Source of the DNA: an uncultured Mobiluncus sp.
GTDB taxonomy: Bacteria > Actinomycetota > Actinomycetes > Actinomycetales > Actinomycetaceae
DNA: 64,000 nucleotides
Direction: 5' to 3'
NCBI RefSeq assembly: GCF_943914685.1
Contig: NZ_CALUCZ010000012.1
Coordinates: 13,767 to 77,766, forward strand
Part shown: positions 15,322-24,760 of the stretch, piece by piece
Layout of the letters: each line of letters starts with the position of its first letter
How positions within the stretch are numbered: position 1 is the stretch's first letter
Notes under the pieces: generated by a model
Database searches by the model: none
Told to the model about the DNA's origin: nothing
The model's input: the letters and a program-made list of their open reading frames with translations, nothing else
Made by a program: the position numbers and the translations under genes

Positions 15322-17379
15322 ATGGGTGCAATGAAGAAAACTATTGAAGCGGTTGAATCCGGAAAAAAGGTTCGTTTTAACCGCTGGAAGCACATGAGTG
15401 TGGGTGCTCGCATCTCGGTCATTGTCATTGCCATCGTGGCGCTGATTGCCATCGTGGCGCCGCTGATTGCCCCCTACACCGAAAAGGATCTTTTCACAAA
15501 GTTCACCGCGCCAGAAACTGCGCATCCCTTCGGTACCGACCACCTCGGCCGTGATATCCTCTCACGCTTGCTGTATGGCTCGCGTTTCTCACTGTTCATC
15601 GGTTTGAGCGCAACCCTGATTGCCCTGATAGTCGGAGCCATCATCGGTTCGGTCGCAGCCGTGGTCCGCAAGTGGATTTCCGAAGTCATCATGCGCATTA
15701 TGGACGTGATTATGGCCATCCCGGGCATTGTTATGGCAGCTATTACGGTTCTTTCCTTCAGCCGCGCCCTTGATCCCGGTAACAAGGTTGGCGTCACCTT
15801 CGTGGTGGTGCTTTCCATCGCCTTCGTTTATTCCCCGCAGTTGGCTCGTATCGTCCGGGCCAATGTGATGGCGGCTTATGGTGAGGATTACGTCCGTGCG
15901 GTTATCGTTTCCGGTGCTCGCGCCCCCTGGATTTTGTTCAAGCACGTGGTGCGCAACACCGCCGCTCCGGTCTTGGTGTTCGCCACCGTTTTGGTCGCTG
16001 ACGCCATCATCCTGGAAGCCTCGCTGAGCTTCATCGGGGCCGGCCTGCAATCTGCCACGGTGGCGACCTGGGGCAACGTCCTGGCTGACGCATCCGCTAA
16101 CGGCTCCCTGATTTTTGGGGCCTGGTGGACCGCGTTCTTCCCCGGCGTCCTGATTATGATCACCGTGCTGTGCCTGAACATTCTCTCGGAGGGCATCACG
16201 GACGCAATGGTGGCCGCTCCGGCTTCGGCCCCGGTCAAGGTGGAACAAAATACTGCTGACCGTGAAGCCGATGCGCTGCTGCTCGATCCGCGTCGTGCCT
16301 ACAAGGAACAGGCTGAATCCCTGCAAGCCCGCTTGACGGCCTTGAAGGAAGTTGAATCCAAGCGCAGTGACCGCATGAGTGACGACTTCGAAGGTGAACC
16401 GCTGTTGGAGGTGCGCGACCTGTGCATTAAGTTCCCGCGTCACGGGGACGTAAACGTGGTTGACCACGTGAGCTTCTCGGTGCGACGGGGTGAAACCATG
16501 GGCCTGGTCGGGGAATCCGGTTGTGGTAAATCCATTACCGCGCTGACCATCATGGGCTTGATTGATCCCAAGGCTGAAATCACCGGCGAAGTCTTTTATC
16601 AGGGCCGAGACCTCTTGACGATGAACATCAAGGAACGTCACGCCCTGCTGGGTCACGAAATGGCCATGATTTACCAGGATGCTCTGTCGTCTTTGAACCC
16701 GGCCATGCTGATTCGTTCCCAGATGAAGCAGCTGACGAAGCGCGGCGGTACCCGCACTGCCGAGCAATTGTTGGAGCTGGTGGGCCTTGATCCCAAGCGC
16801 ACGCTGGAATCATACCCGCACGAACTCTCCGGTGGTCAGCGTCAGCGCGTCCTTATCGCTATGGCCTTGACGCGCGATCCTCAGTTGGTCATCGCGGACG
16901 AACCGACCACCGCTTTGGACGTGACCGTCCAAAAGCAGGTCATCGACCTGTTGAACGAACTGCGTAACAAGCTCGGTTTCGCCATGGTCTTTGTGTCACA
17001 CGACCTGGCCTTGGTTGCCGAAGTCGCCCACAAGATCACCGTCATGTACGCCGGTCAGGTTGTGGAACAGGCTCCGACCGTCGAGCTGCTGGAGAATCCG
17101 ACTCACGAGTACACCCGTGGCCTGTTGGGTGCGGTGCTGTCCATCGAAGCTGGTTCCGGACGTTTGCACCAGGTACCCGGCACGGTGCCTTCGCCCAAGG
17201 ACTTCCCGGTGGGCGACCGTTTCGCGCCGCGTTCCTCGCACCCCGACTATGGCATGGACATTCCGTTGGAATTCCTGCTGGTCGGTCCCGAGCACGTTTA
17301 CGCCGCCTTGCCCGACAAGGAAGGGGTCTATAAGCGTGCACCCGAATACGCTGCGAGTGGAAAGGAGGGCCAAGCATGA
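15322..17379 (+). CDS. Fused ABC permease (DppC type) and ATPase (DppD type)
   Basis: A 685-residue fusion. Residues 1 to about 315 form a DppC-like permease (N-terminal helix, the ..HPFGTDHLGRDILSRLLYG.. family motif, EAA loop). A linker of about 50 residues follows, then a DppD-like ATPase with Walker A GESGCGKS, signature LSGGQRQR and Walker B LVIADEPT, plus the C-terminal oligopeptide-transporter extension. The gene begins one base after the previous stop and overlaps the next start by ATGA, so translation is probably coupled. A fused permease/ATPase of this type occurs in the C. glutamicum sialic acid importer as I recall it, which supports the substrate assignment. Confidence 0.92.
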   Translation: MGAMKKTIEAVESGKKVRFNRWKHMSVGARISVIVIAIVALIAIVAPLIAPYTEKDLFTKFTAPETAHPFGTDHLGRDILSRLLYGSRFSLFIGLSATLIALIVGAIIGSVAAVVRKWISEVIMRIMDVIMAIPGIVMAAITVLSFSRALDPGNKVGVTFVVVLSIAFVYSPQLARIVRANVMAAYGEDYVRAVIVSGARAPWILFKHVVRNTAAPVLVFATVLVADAIILEASLSFIGAGLQSATVATWGNVLADASANGSLIFGAWWTAFFPGVLIMITVLCLNILSEGITDAMVAAPASAPVKVEQNTADREADALLLDPRRAYKEQAESLQARLTALKEVESKRSDRMSDDFEGEPLLEVRDLCIKFPRHGDVNVVDHVSFSVRRGETMGLVGESGCGKSITALTIMGLIDPKAEITGEVFYQGRDLLTMNIKERHALLGHEMAMIYQDALSSLNPAMLIRSQMKQLTKRGGTRTAEQLLELVGLDPKRTLESYPHELSGGQRQRVLIAMALTRDPQLVIADEPTTALDVTVQKQVIDLLNELRNKLGFAMVFVSHDLALVAEVAHKITVMYAGQVVEQAPTVELLENPTHEYTRGLLGAVLSIEAGSGRLHQVPGTVPSPKDFPVGDRFAPRSSHPDYGMDIPLEFLLVGPEHVYAALPDKEGVYKRAPEYAASGKEGQA

Positions 17380-18272
17380 GCGAGACAACCGCAAACGCAA
17401 GCGTTATCGAAAACGAAACGCCAGGGACTATTGACCCCGAAACCCCCATCATCGAATTGCAGGAAGTGGAGGTCACATTCAAAGCGCGTACTGGTTCGAT
17501 TTTCAAGCCGAACCACGTGCGGGCCGTGCGGGGAGTGGACATGAAGATCATGCCCGGCAAAGTCCTTGGTATCGTGGGCGAATCCGGCTGTGGCAAGTCC
17601 ACAACCGCGAACGTCATGTGCGGGCTCCAAGTCGCTACGAAGGGCAAAGTGTTCTTCATGGGCAAGGACGTTACGAAGCGCAACGCGGCGGACCGACGCC
17701 ACATCGGCTCGGTTGTGTCCGTGGTTTTCCAAGACCCGGCCACCGCGCTGAACCCACGCATGAGCGTCCATGACCAGCTGGCTGACCCGTTGCGGGTCCA
17801 CAAGATTGGTAACGAGGCGTCGCGCGATAAGCGGGTCCGTGAGCTGTTGAGCCTGGTGGGGCTGCCACTGTCGGCGTTGAACGCGCTGCCGGGGCAACTG
17901 TCCGGTGGGCAACGTCAACGTGTCGCTATTGCGCGGGCCTTGTCGCTGAACCCGAAGGCCATCATCGCTGACGAGCCGACTTCGGCCCTGGACGTGTCCG
18001 TGCGTGCCCAAATCCTGAACCTGCTTTCGGACCTGAAAAAGGAACTGGGGCTTGCGATGGTGTTCATTTCCCACGACATTCAAACTGTGCGTTACATTTC
18101 CGACCGTATTGCGGTGATGAACGCTGGTGTGGTTATCGAAGAAGGTCCGGCTGACGAATTGTTGGCCAACCCGAAGGATCCCTATACTCGCAAGCTTCTT
18201 GGTGCGGCTCCGTCGTTGTTGCACCCGAACTTGGGGCAACCTGAGGATGTCAACGTAGCTGAAGGAGAATAA
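17376..18272 (+). CDS. ABC transporter ATP-binding protein, DppF type
   Basis: A 298-residue ATPase, the second nucleotide-binding subunit of the importer. It has Walker A GESGCGKST, signature LSGGQRQR, Walker B AIIADEPTSALD and H-loop FISHD, and ends with the short oligopeptide-type C-terminal region (DPYTRKLLGAAPSL). It overlaps the upstream fusion gene by 4 bp (ATGA) and lies 3 bp before the lyase gene, so transport and catabolism are made from the same mRNA. Confidence 0.93.
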   Translation: MSETTANASVIENETPGTIDPETPIIELQEVEVTFKARTGSIFKPNHVRAVRGVDMKIMPGKVLGIVGESGCGKSTTANVMCGLQVATKGKVFFMGKDVTKRNAADRRHIGSVVSVVFQDPATALNPRMSVHDQLADPLRVHKIGNEASRDKRVRELLSLVGLPLSALNALPGQLSGGQRQRVAIARALSLNPKAIIADEPTSALDVSVRAQILNLLSDLKKELGLAMVFISHDIQTVRYISDRIAVMNAGVVIEEGPADELLANPKDPYTRKLLGAAPSLLHPNLGQPEDVNVAEGE

Positions 18273-18275
18273 AAC

Positions 18276-19187
18276 ATGGCAGGAAAAATTAGCGGCATTG
18301 TGCCGCCGCTTACCATCCCGCTGAAGAACGGCGAACTCGATGTGCCTTCGTTGGAACGGCACATTAACCGCCTGATTACAGCAGGTATCGATGGCTTGTT
18401 TGTGCTGGGATCGTCGGGAGAAGTGGCTTTTTCTACCGATGAACGCCGCGGGCAAATCCTCTCTGAATCCAAGCGTATCGTGGCTGGTAGAGTCCCCATC
18501 ATGGCGGGGGTTATCAGCACCGAGACAGAACGGGTCTTGGAGCACATTCGCCAAGCCGAAGATATCGGGGTCGATGCGGTGGTGGCTACCGCACCGTTCT
18601 ATGCCCTGCAAGGGGTGCGGGAGATTCGGCGCCACTTCGAGATCTTGCGAGAAACCACGGACCTGCCCATTTGGGCATACGACATTCCCGCGTGTGTCCA
18701 CTGGAAGCTGCCTAACGACCTAGTGATGGACCTGGGTAAAGCCGGGGTGCTCAGTGGGGTAAAGGATTCTTCCGGTGACGATGTCGGTTTCCGTTTCCTG
18801 TCTCGGTTGAACGCCGAGGCGGGACACCCGCTGCAGTTGTTTACCGGTCACGAGGTCGTGGTGGACGGGGCGTATCTGTCCGGTGCGGACGGCTGCGTGC
18901 CCGGCTTGGGCAACGTCGATCCCGACGGCTACGTGCGTCAGTGGAAAGCCGCCCTCGCCAAGGACTGGGAGACCGTCCGCAAGGAACAGGACCGGCTGGC
19001 AGATTTGATGACGATTGTCCAGGTCAAAGATGTGCAGGGATTCGGTGCTGGCATCGGTGCGTTTAAGACGGCGCTGCAGCTGCTGGGGGTGTTCGAGTCT
19101 AACGAAATGCCTCGTCCCGTGGCGGCTTTGAGTGGAGAAAACGTAGAGCACGTGCGCAGCGTCTTGCAAAAAGTCGGATTGTTGTAG
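18276..19187 (+). CDS. nanA: N-acetylneuraminate lyase-like, dihydrodipicolinate synthase family
   Basis: A 303-residue class I aldolase (TIM barrel) of the DapA/NanA family. It carries GSSGE (residues 45-49), the proton-shuttling Tyr135 in YDIP and the Schiff-base Lys163 in VKDSSGD. Family members with this layout either cleave N-acetylneuraminate to N-acetylmannosamine and pyruvate or act on other keto acids. The neighbours (kinase, NanE, NagA, NagB) support the lyase. It has YDIP where many NanA proteins have YNIP. It starts 3 bp after the ATPase gene, with GGAGAA as ribosome site. Confidence 0.85.
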   Translation: MAGKISGIVPPLTIPLKNGELDVPSLERHINRLITAGIDGLFVLGSSGEVAFSTDERRGQILSESKRIVAGRVPIMAGVISTETERVLEHIRQAEDIGVDAVVATAPFYALQGVREIRRHFEILRETTDLPIWAYDIPACVHWKLPNDLVMDLGKAGVLSGVKDSSGDDVGFRFLSRLNAEAGHPLQLFTGHEVVVDGAYLSGADGCVPGLGNVDPDGYVRQWKAALAKDWETVRKEQDRLADLMTIVQVKDVQGFGAGIGAFKTALQLLGVFESNEMPRPVAALSGENVEHVRSVLQKVGLL

Positions 19188-19197
19188 GACCCCGGCT

Positions 19198-20139
19198 ATG
19201 ACCTCAGATTACGTCATCGCCATAGACCTCGGTGGCACGAAAATTGCTGCCGCCCTGGCGGATCGGGACGGCAATCTGAGTCTGCCTTGTCGGACGGATA
19301 CGCCCGCTCACGAGGGTGGTGCGGCCGTGGTCGGAGCGATTAACGCCCTGGTGGGTCAGGTTCGCGCGCAGGCTCACGAGAGAGGTATCGACCGGATTTT
19401 GGGTGTCGGGATTGGGTCAGCCGGGGTAGTTGACCTCGCGGGGCAGCGGATTATTGCCTCCACCGATGCTATTCGGGGCTGGGCCGGCACCGAGGTCGTA
19501 TCGCTGGTGGAATCAGCGGTGAATCTGCCTGTGACTTTGGAAAACGATGTTAACGCGCATTTGCGTGGAGAAGCCTGGAAAGGCGCGGGAGCCGGGAGAA
19601 ACTACGTCGCCATGATGGCGTTGGGAACCGGTATCGGTGGAGCTCTCATGATTAACGGGGAGATCCTGGTGGGTCCGCACGGAACCGCCGGTGATTTCGG
19701 GCACCTGCCAACCTTACTTCCTACCAAACGGGCCTGTACGTGCGGACGCGACGTGCCGCATCTGGAAACCGTGGTGTCGGGACCGGGGTTATATGCCTGG
19801 TACTTGGAAAACGGCGGGGACCCTGCTGTCGGCGGTGCTCGTGAACTGGAAAAACGAGCTCTGTCGGGAGATGAGCTGGCTGCGCGCATTTATACGGAAG
19901 TGGCCGCGGAAACCGGGCGCGCTCTGGGATCTATCGTCAATACGGTTGACCCGGAAGTCATGATTGTCGGGGGAGGCTTGGCTAACAGCACGGACATCTG
20001 GTGGAAACCCCTCCGGGCTGCTTATCAGGACCAGTTGGTGAATATCCTTCATGATGTGCCGCTGGTGAAAGCGACTTTGGGTAATGCGGCTGCCCTGGTG
20101 GGGGCCGCGAAAAAGATTTGGAACCGGGTGGAGGGTTGA
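19198..20139 (+). CDS. nanK: ROK family sugar kinase, probable N-acetylmannosamine kinase
   Basis: A 313-residue ROK kinase. The N-terminal phosphate-binding motif is AIDLGGTKIAAAL (residues 8-20), the central catalytic region has LENDVNAHLRGE, and the ROK zinc site reads CTCGRDVPHLE. The usual form is CxCGxxGCxE, so the third cysteine is replaced by His. In the operon it would phosphorylate N-acetylmannosamine made by the lyase, feeding NanE. A glucokinase-like activity cannot be excluded from sequence alone. Confidence 0.82.
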   Translation: MTSDYVIAIDLGGTKIAAALADRDGNLSLPCRTDTPAHEGGAAVVGAINALVGQVRAQAHERGIDRILGVGIGSAGVVDLAGQRIIASTDAIRGWAGTEVVSLVESAVNLPVTLENDVNAHLRGEAWKGAGAGRNYVAMMALGTGIGGALMINGEILVGPHGTAGDFGHLPTLLPTKRACTCGRDVPHLETVVSGPGLYAWYLENGGDPAVGGARELEKRALSGDELAARIYTEVAAETGRALGSIVNTVDPEVMIVGGGLANSTDIWWKPLRAAYQDQLVNILHDVPLVKATLGNAAALVGAAKKIWNRVEG

Positions 20140-20185
20140 ACGAACCCGGCGCAAGACTGTGCGCCAACTACGGAAGGGGAAATAG

Positions 20186-20890
20186 ATGAATGCACAACGG
20201 CAAGCGGTGATTGACGCCATTAAGGGGCGGCTTATCGTCAGCTGTCAAGCATATCCGGGAGAGCCGATGCGGCGGTCTGACATCACCGCTGCGGTGGCTC
20301 AGTCAGTCGTGGCGGGGGGAGCCGCCGCGGTGCGCGTCCAGGGGATAGCGGACATTGTGGCGTGCCGTCAGGCGGTGGAAGTGCCCCTGATTGGACTCAT
20401 TAAGTTTGGTCACGAGGGAGTTTACATTACGCCCTCGATTGCTCACGCGCGTGCCTGTGCCTTGAGCGGCGCGGACGTTATCGCTATCGATGCCACTTTG
20501 CGCGAACGGGGGGAGGGTGAGACGTTCGCGGATGCGGTAAGCGCGATGCACAAGGAATTTCCTGGGGTGGCTATCATGGCTGACTGCGCGTCCCTTGAAG
20601 ATGCGAAAGCCGCTGAACAGGCCGGAGCGGACTTCATCGGCACCACTTTGTCCGGTTATACCCCCGGGTATCAGTATGCTCGCACCGCGACTACGGGACC
20701 CGATTTCGATTTCATTGCCGCGGTGTGCCAGGCAGTTCACGCCCCAATCGTGGTGGAAGGCCGGATTCACAGCCCCCAAGACCTCGCTGCGGTTTACCAA
20801 TATCCGATTCACGCGGCTTGTGTAGGCACCGCCATCACTCACCCGTGGCGTCTGACCGAATGGTATGTAGACAAACTGCCGAAAGCCTAG
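20186..20890 (+). CDS. nanE: N-acetylmannosamine-6-phosphate 2-epimerase
   Basis: A 234-residue TIM-barrel epimerase that converts ManNAc-6-P to GlcNAc-6-P. Family signatures include GRLIVSCQAYPGEPM at the start, DVIAIDATLRERG with the conserved Asp, GADFIGTTLSGYTPG and the phosphate-binding VVEGRIHSP and CVGTAITHPW. Length is normal. It sits between the kinase and nagA. GGAAGGGGAAAT lies 5-17 nt before the ATG. This enzyme is a strong marker of sialic acid or ManNAc use. Confidence 0.95.
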   Translation: MNAQRQAVIDAIKGRLIVSCQAYPGEPMRRSDITAAVAQSVVAGGAAAVRVQGIADIVACRQAVEVPLIGLIKFGHEGVYITPSIAHARACALSGADVIAIDATLRERGEGETFADAVSAMHKEFPGVAIMADCASLEDAKAAEQAGADFIGTTLSGYTPGYQYARTATTGPDFDFIAAVCQAVHAPIVVEGRIHSPQDLAAVYQYPIHAACVGTAITHPWRLTEWYVDKLPKA

Positions 20891-20992
20891 CTGCCTGGAG
20901 CGCTGCCTGTCTCCATTTACGGGTAAGGCGGCTGGTGAGGGAGCACACGGCTCACAATACTTGCAGAGAAACTGAGAGGAAACCGGAACAAC

Positions 20993-22114
20993 ATGACGAT
21001 TTATCGCGCAGACACGTTATTTGACGGCAACCAGGTGTTGGGACCCGGCGCGGTGCGGGTAGAAAACGACCGTATCGCCGAGGTTCTCAGCGGAACGGCG
21101 GCCGCACAAGTCCGGGCGGACGTGGATTTCGGGACGGCTATCCTCGCTCCCGGATTCGTGGATATACATTCTCACGGCGGTGGGGGAGCGGCTTTCACGA
21201 ACGGGGTTGAATCAGCCCGCACCGTCATCGCCACCCACCGTCACGAGGGGACAACTTCTATCATGGCCAGCCTGGTCACGGATACGTTGGACCACTTGGA
21301 ATCCCAGATTCGAGATTTGACGCCGCTCTATGAGGCCGGCGAAATTTTGGGCGTCCACTTGGAGGGTCCGTGGATGGCAGAGGAATTCAAGGGGGCGCAT
21401 GACCCCCAGCTGCTGCGCGACCCGGCTCTGGACGAGGTCCAGCGCCTCTGCCAAGCTGGTCCGGTGAAAATGGTGACCCTTGCCATAGAGCGTCGTGGCG
21501 GACTGGAGGCTGTGCGCTGGCTGGTGTCGCAAGGAATCATCGCCGCTCCGGGACATATGAACGCCGACTACGATACGATGAAAGCCGCACTGGCCAATGG
21601 GGCGCAAAATGTCACCCACCTGTTCAACGCGATGAAACCGATTCATCACCGCCAGCCCGGGCCCATCGTGGCCGCTTTGGAAACGCCGGGATTACCGGTA
21701 GAACTCATCGCTGACGGCGTACATTCCCACCCGGCCACCGTGAAGTTCGTGTTTGACACCAAAGGCCGCGACACGGTCTTGGTTACCGATGCGATGGCGG
21801 CCGCGGGCTCGCCAGACGGGGATTATCTGTTAGGGCCCCTCGAAGTCGAAGTTCGCGACGCGGTGGCTCGGCTGAAATCTAACGGAGCCATCGCCGGTTC
21901 TACCCTGACCCTGTCCCGGGCGATACGCTTTGCAACTTATACCTCAGGAGTGGATATTTGGTTAGCACTTCATGCCGCTACCGCTCGACCTGCGGCTTTG
22001 CTGGGCCGGACAGACATTGGAGTGTTGGTACCGGGAGCCTACGCGGACCTGGTGGTCGAGTCGAGCGCCCTGCAGGTTCAACACGTGTTTCGTCGTGGTC
22101 AGCAGGTGCGTTGA
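20993..22114 (+). CDS. nagA: N-acetylglucosamine-6-phosphate deacetylase
   Basis: A 373-residue amidohydrolase that removes acetate from GlcNAc-6-P. Visible motifs are VDIHSHGGGG (metal-site histidines), GVHLEGPW with the metal-binding Glu, the downstream histidines in APGHMNADY and VTHLFNAM, and VTDAMAAAG with the catalytic Asp. It is the fourth catabolic gene of the operon; the product, glucosamine-6-P, goes to NagB, whose gene follows after 53 bp. Confidence 0.95.
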   Translation: MTIYRADTLFDGNQVLGPGAVRVENDRIAEVLSGTAAAQVRADVDFGTAILAPGFVDIHSHGGGGAAFTNGVESARTVIATHRHEGTTSIMASLVTDTLDHLESQIRDLTPLYEAGEILGVHLEGPWMAEEFKGAHDPQLLRDPALDEVQRLCQAGPVKMVTLAIERRGGLEAVRWLVSQGIIAAPGHMNADYDTMKAALANGAQNVTHLFNAMKPIHHRQPGPIVAALETPGLPVELIADGVHSHPATVKFVFDTKGRDTVLVTDAMAAAGSPDGDYLLGPLEVEVRDAVARLKSNGAIAGSTLTLSRAIRFATYTSGVDIWLALHAATARPAALLGRTDIGVLVPGAYADLVVESSALQVQHVFRRGQQVR

Positions 22115-22167
22115 GGTGAAAATCCTGAGCTTAGCCGGAAAATTGAAAACAACGGAAGGTAATCATT

Positions 22168-22959
22168 ATGGAAATCATTATTAAACCAACGGAGCAAGAT
22201 TTAGCAGTCGTTGCTGCGGAGGCCATCTGCGAGGTCTACGCGGACAAACCCAATGCCGTGCTGGGGGTGGCGACAGGTTCCAGTCCGCTGCCAATTTATC
22301 AAGAACTTTCACGACGGGTTAAGGAGGGGAGCCTGTCTCTGCGCCGCGCCCAGGCTTTCCAGCTCGATGAATACGTGGGGCTACCCCAGGATCACCCTGA
22401 GGCGTACCATAACTTTATTCGCCGGGAGTTTGCCGATATCACGGATATAGACCATAACTCGGTATATGGAGAAGACGGCCTAGCCACGGACCTATTAGCG
22501 GAATGTCAACGTTATGAACAGGCTATTGTTGGTGTAGGCGGAATTGATATACAGATTTTAGGTATCGGAGCGGATGGGCATATTGCGTTCAATGAGCCCG
22601 GCACGTCCTTAAAGTCCTTGACGCACCCCGCGGTGTTGACCGCCCAAACTCGCCGCGACAACGCCCGATTCTTTGACGGAGACATTGATAAGGTGCCTAG
22701 GCACGCGCTCACGCAAGGGGTGGGCACCATTTTACGGGCGCGAAAAATCCTGCTCATCGCCACCGGCTCTAACAAAGCTGACGCGGTTCGTGACATGGTG
22801 GAGGGTCCGGTTTCTATCTCTTGCACCGGTTCGGCTTTGCAGCTGCACAACAATGTTAAGGTGCTGCTGGACGAGGCAGCCGCCGCGAAGTTGGAGCGCC
22901 AGGATTTCTATCGCGAGATTTATGCCAACCGCCCCCAAGGGGCCTGGCTGGGGTTATAG
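22168..22959 (+). CDS. nagB: Glucosamine-6-phosphate deaminase
   Basis: A 263-residue aldose-ketose isomerase/deaminase that converts glucosamine-6-P to fructose-6-P and ammonia, the entry into glycolysis. Signatures are VLGVATGSSPLPIY (phosphate loop), QLDEYVGL with the catalytic Asp, and GIGADGHIAFNEPG. Length matches E. coli NagB. It closes the operon; GGAAGG precedes the ATG. No sialidase gene is present in the window, so sialic acid would have to be released by an enzyme encoded elsewhere or by other organisms. Confidence 0.95.
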   Translation: MEIIIKPTEQDLAVVAAEAICEVYADKPNAVLGVATGSSPLPIYQELSRRVKEGSLSLRRAQAFQLDEYVGLPQDHPEAYHNFIRREFADITDIDHNSVYGEDGLATDLLAECQRYEQAIVGVGGIDIQILGIGADGHIAFNEPGTSLKSLTHPAVLTAQTRRDNARFFDGDIDKVPRHALTQGVGTILRARKILLIATGSNKADAVRDMVEGPVSISCTGSALQLHNNVKVLLDEAAAAKLERQDFYREIYANRPQGAWLGL

Positions 22960-23026
22960 CCCAAGTATTTGCTGATGCGGTCTCCCCCCGTGGAGCTGGT
23001 CAGGAATTCCAATTAGACTAAAATGC

Positions 23027-23743
23027 GTGGAATTTTCTGAACTGTTGCAGGCTCGCTACAGTGTGCGGGCCTATCTGGATAAGCCCGTCGAACCTGAGGT
23101 TTTACAAGCTGTCTTGTACGACGCGCGCCACTGTGCCTCGTGGTCCAATACGCGCGGATACGTGCTGGCAGTAGCCACAGGGGAGCGCTTGGAGCGAATC
23201 CGGGCGGACTATGCCAGTCGTGCTGAAACTGCGTCCGGTATGCTGCGCGGGCGGCCGGGCGCTTTCCTGCGGGCGCTGCGGGAGGGCAAACTGCCCAAAG
23301 CCGACTTTAAAACCTGGGGCAAATACCCTCCTGAAATGCGCAAACGTCAGGTTGCAAACGGAAAACGCTACTATACGCACCTGGGGATTGAGCGCGGGGA
23401 CGAATCCAGACGAGCCCAGCAGGTACGTCAAAATCTCGAAATGTTTCAGGCTCCGGTAGGGATTTTCGTGTTCGTTCATCGCGCGCTGCTGCCTTTTTCT
23501 GCCCAGGACGCCGGGCTAATGCTCGCCACCCTCATGCTTTCGGCCGCGAATCGGGGCCTGGGAACTGTTGCCATCGGAACGCTAGCGACCTGGCGGACTC
23601 CTGTGGAAACGGAGTTTCGTATTCCCAAAGACTACGGGCTGATTACCGGGTTGGCGCTGGGTCACCCCGACCCGGAAGCTCAGATAAACGAGTATCGGGC
23701 CGAACACCCGCCGCTTACTCTTGCCGAGCCGCGTGACGGATGA
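23027..23743 (+). CDS. Nitroreductase family protein
   Basis: A 238-residue FMN-dependent nitroreductase-fold protein. The N-terminus (FSELLQARYSVRAYLDKPVEPEVLQAVL) carries the usual flavin-phosphate Arg-x-Ser-x-Arg region, and the C-terminal part (ANRGLGTVAIGTLA, YGLITGLALGHPD) is typical. Its substrate is unknown. The start is GTG 23027 with TAGACT at 23014-23019, 7 nt upstream, and no Shine-Dalgarno, so it is a leaderless candidate separate from the nan operon. Confidence 0.88.
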   Translation: MEFSELLQARYSVRAYLDKPVEPEVLQAVLYDARHCASWSNTRGYVLAVATGERLERIRADYASRAETASGMLRGRPGAFLRALREGKLPKADFKTWGKYPPEMRKRQVANGKRYYTHLGIERGDESRRAQQVRQNLEMFQAPVGIFVFVHRALLPFSAQDAGLMLATLMLSAANRGLGTVAIGTLATWRTPVETEFRIPKDYGLITGLALGHPDPEAQINEYRAEHPPLTLAEPRDG

Positions 23744-23925
23744 TGAAGTCAAGCTGCCACACGATTCCACTATCAGTTGGCGCCATCGATTCGTTTGCCC
23801 TTTTTCAATTTTTTATGGCATCGTCCAGCGGCAGAAACATTTGCTTCCGCATCTCTGCGGATAAAAGAGGTGCTGGTAGTGGTTTGCGCTGGGGACGCAA
23901 AGCTGGCCGGATAAACGTGCGCCGC

Positions 23926-24546
23926 CTAGAGCCATCCGGCGAGGATGAGCACCCCGAGCAGGATAAGCACACTCGGAAAGAGCACCGCCTCGAATCGTTC
24001 CAGAACCTCCGCGAGCCCTAAACGTCCGGTAATGAACCACGCCAGAGCCAACAGCGCACCCGCCAGCACCAGAAACACTGCGCAGAACATAGCGACTTGC
24101 CACCAGGCCGACAAGGCAAAAACCGGCAGATAAACACCGATTTCGTCGCCTCCGTTCGCGATGGTGACCAGGGCGACCGCGCCAACACTGACGGGTTTGC
24201 CTTCCAGTTTTGATTCGGCTGACTGTGCGTCCCTGGAATCGTTTGACTCCCGGCGTTCCAAAATTTCCCCAATGCCAGCTTTCACTCCCAGAATCAGCGG
24301 TATCAGACCCAACAGATGCAACTGAGCTTCGGGAATGACGAAACCGGAAATCAGATTCAGGATCACGGTGGCTGCCAAAATAGCGCTGAAACCGAGGTAT
24401 TGACCTGCGCAGATACGCAACGTTGTGCCGGGGCGCTGGTGACCGTGGACAAACCATAAGGTCAGCAGCATCAAGTGGTCGATGTTAGTGACCGCAAAGA
24501 GCACCAACGCTTGGGCGAGAGTGGAGAGAATCAGGGAAACGTTCAC
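23926..24546 (-). CDS. CadD-type cadmium resistance transporter family protein
   Basis: A 206-residue membrane protein with about five or six helices that resembles the CadD family described in staphylococci as conferring cadmium resistance. Diagnostic stretches are FAVTNIDHLMLLTLWF in helix 1 and VTIANGGDEIGVYLP in the middle, where Asn, Asp and Glu could bind metal. A charged cytoplasmic loop (ERRESNDSRDAQSAE) lies between helices. The start is GTG 24546. It is divergent from the riboswitch-controlled importer. Substrate and direction of transport are taken from the family only. Confidence 0.85.
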   Translation of the reverse strand: MNVSLILSTLAQALVLFAVTNIDHLMLLTLWFVHGHQRPGTTLRICAGQYLGFSAILAATVILNLISGFVIPEAQLHLLGLIPLILGVKAGIGEILERRESNDSRDAQSAESKLEGKPVSVGAVALVTIANGGDEIGVYLPVFALSAWWQVAMFCAVFLVLAGALLALAWFITGRLGLAEVLERFEAVLFPSVLILLGVLILAGWL

Positions 24547-24716
24547 GTGTTAATTATCACCGAAAGGTGTTCAACCGATAAAGTCAACATCACCCCGCAG
24601 TAACCTACCGGCGACCGGCCGCACCGAACTTGTGCATCGGCCGAAGACACCGAACCGCTCAATCGAGCCTGAGAGAGACGCTAACGGTAGCGGAACTTCG
24701 AATTTTACTAACTTTT

Positions 24717-24745
24717 TTGCACCTTTTGCCCCGGAGCCCTAGACT
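24717..24745 (+). promoter_or_regulatory. Promoter of the lysine-riboswitch operon
   Basis: A -35 box TTGCAC (24717-24722) and a -10 box TAGACT (24740-24745) are separated by 17 bp. Transcription would start near 24752, a few bases before the first paired strand of the riboswitch. Confidence 0.65.
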
Positions 24746-24760
24746 GGAAAGCAATAAAAG

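Noticed and set aside
15589..16767. 392-codon reverse-strand open frame inside the fused permease-ATPase gene
   Set aside because: Shadow of a gene with intact Walker and permease motifs; composition (His, Gly, Gln) is typical of antisense translation.
17328..18701. 457-codon reverse-strand open frame across the DppF and NanA-like genes
   Set aside because: It is fully antisense to two well-supported genes with clear motifs, is His/Arg/Gln-rich like other GC-driven shadows, and has no family resemblance.
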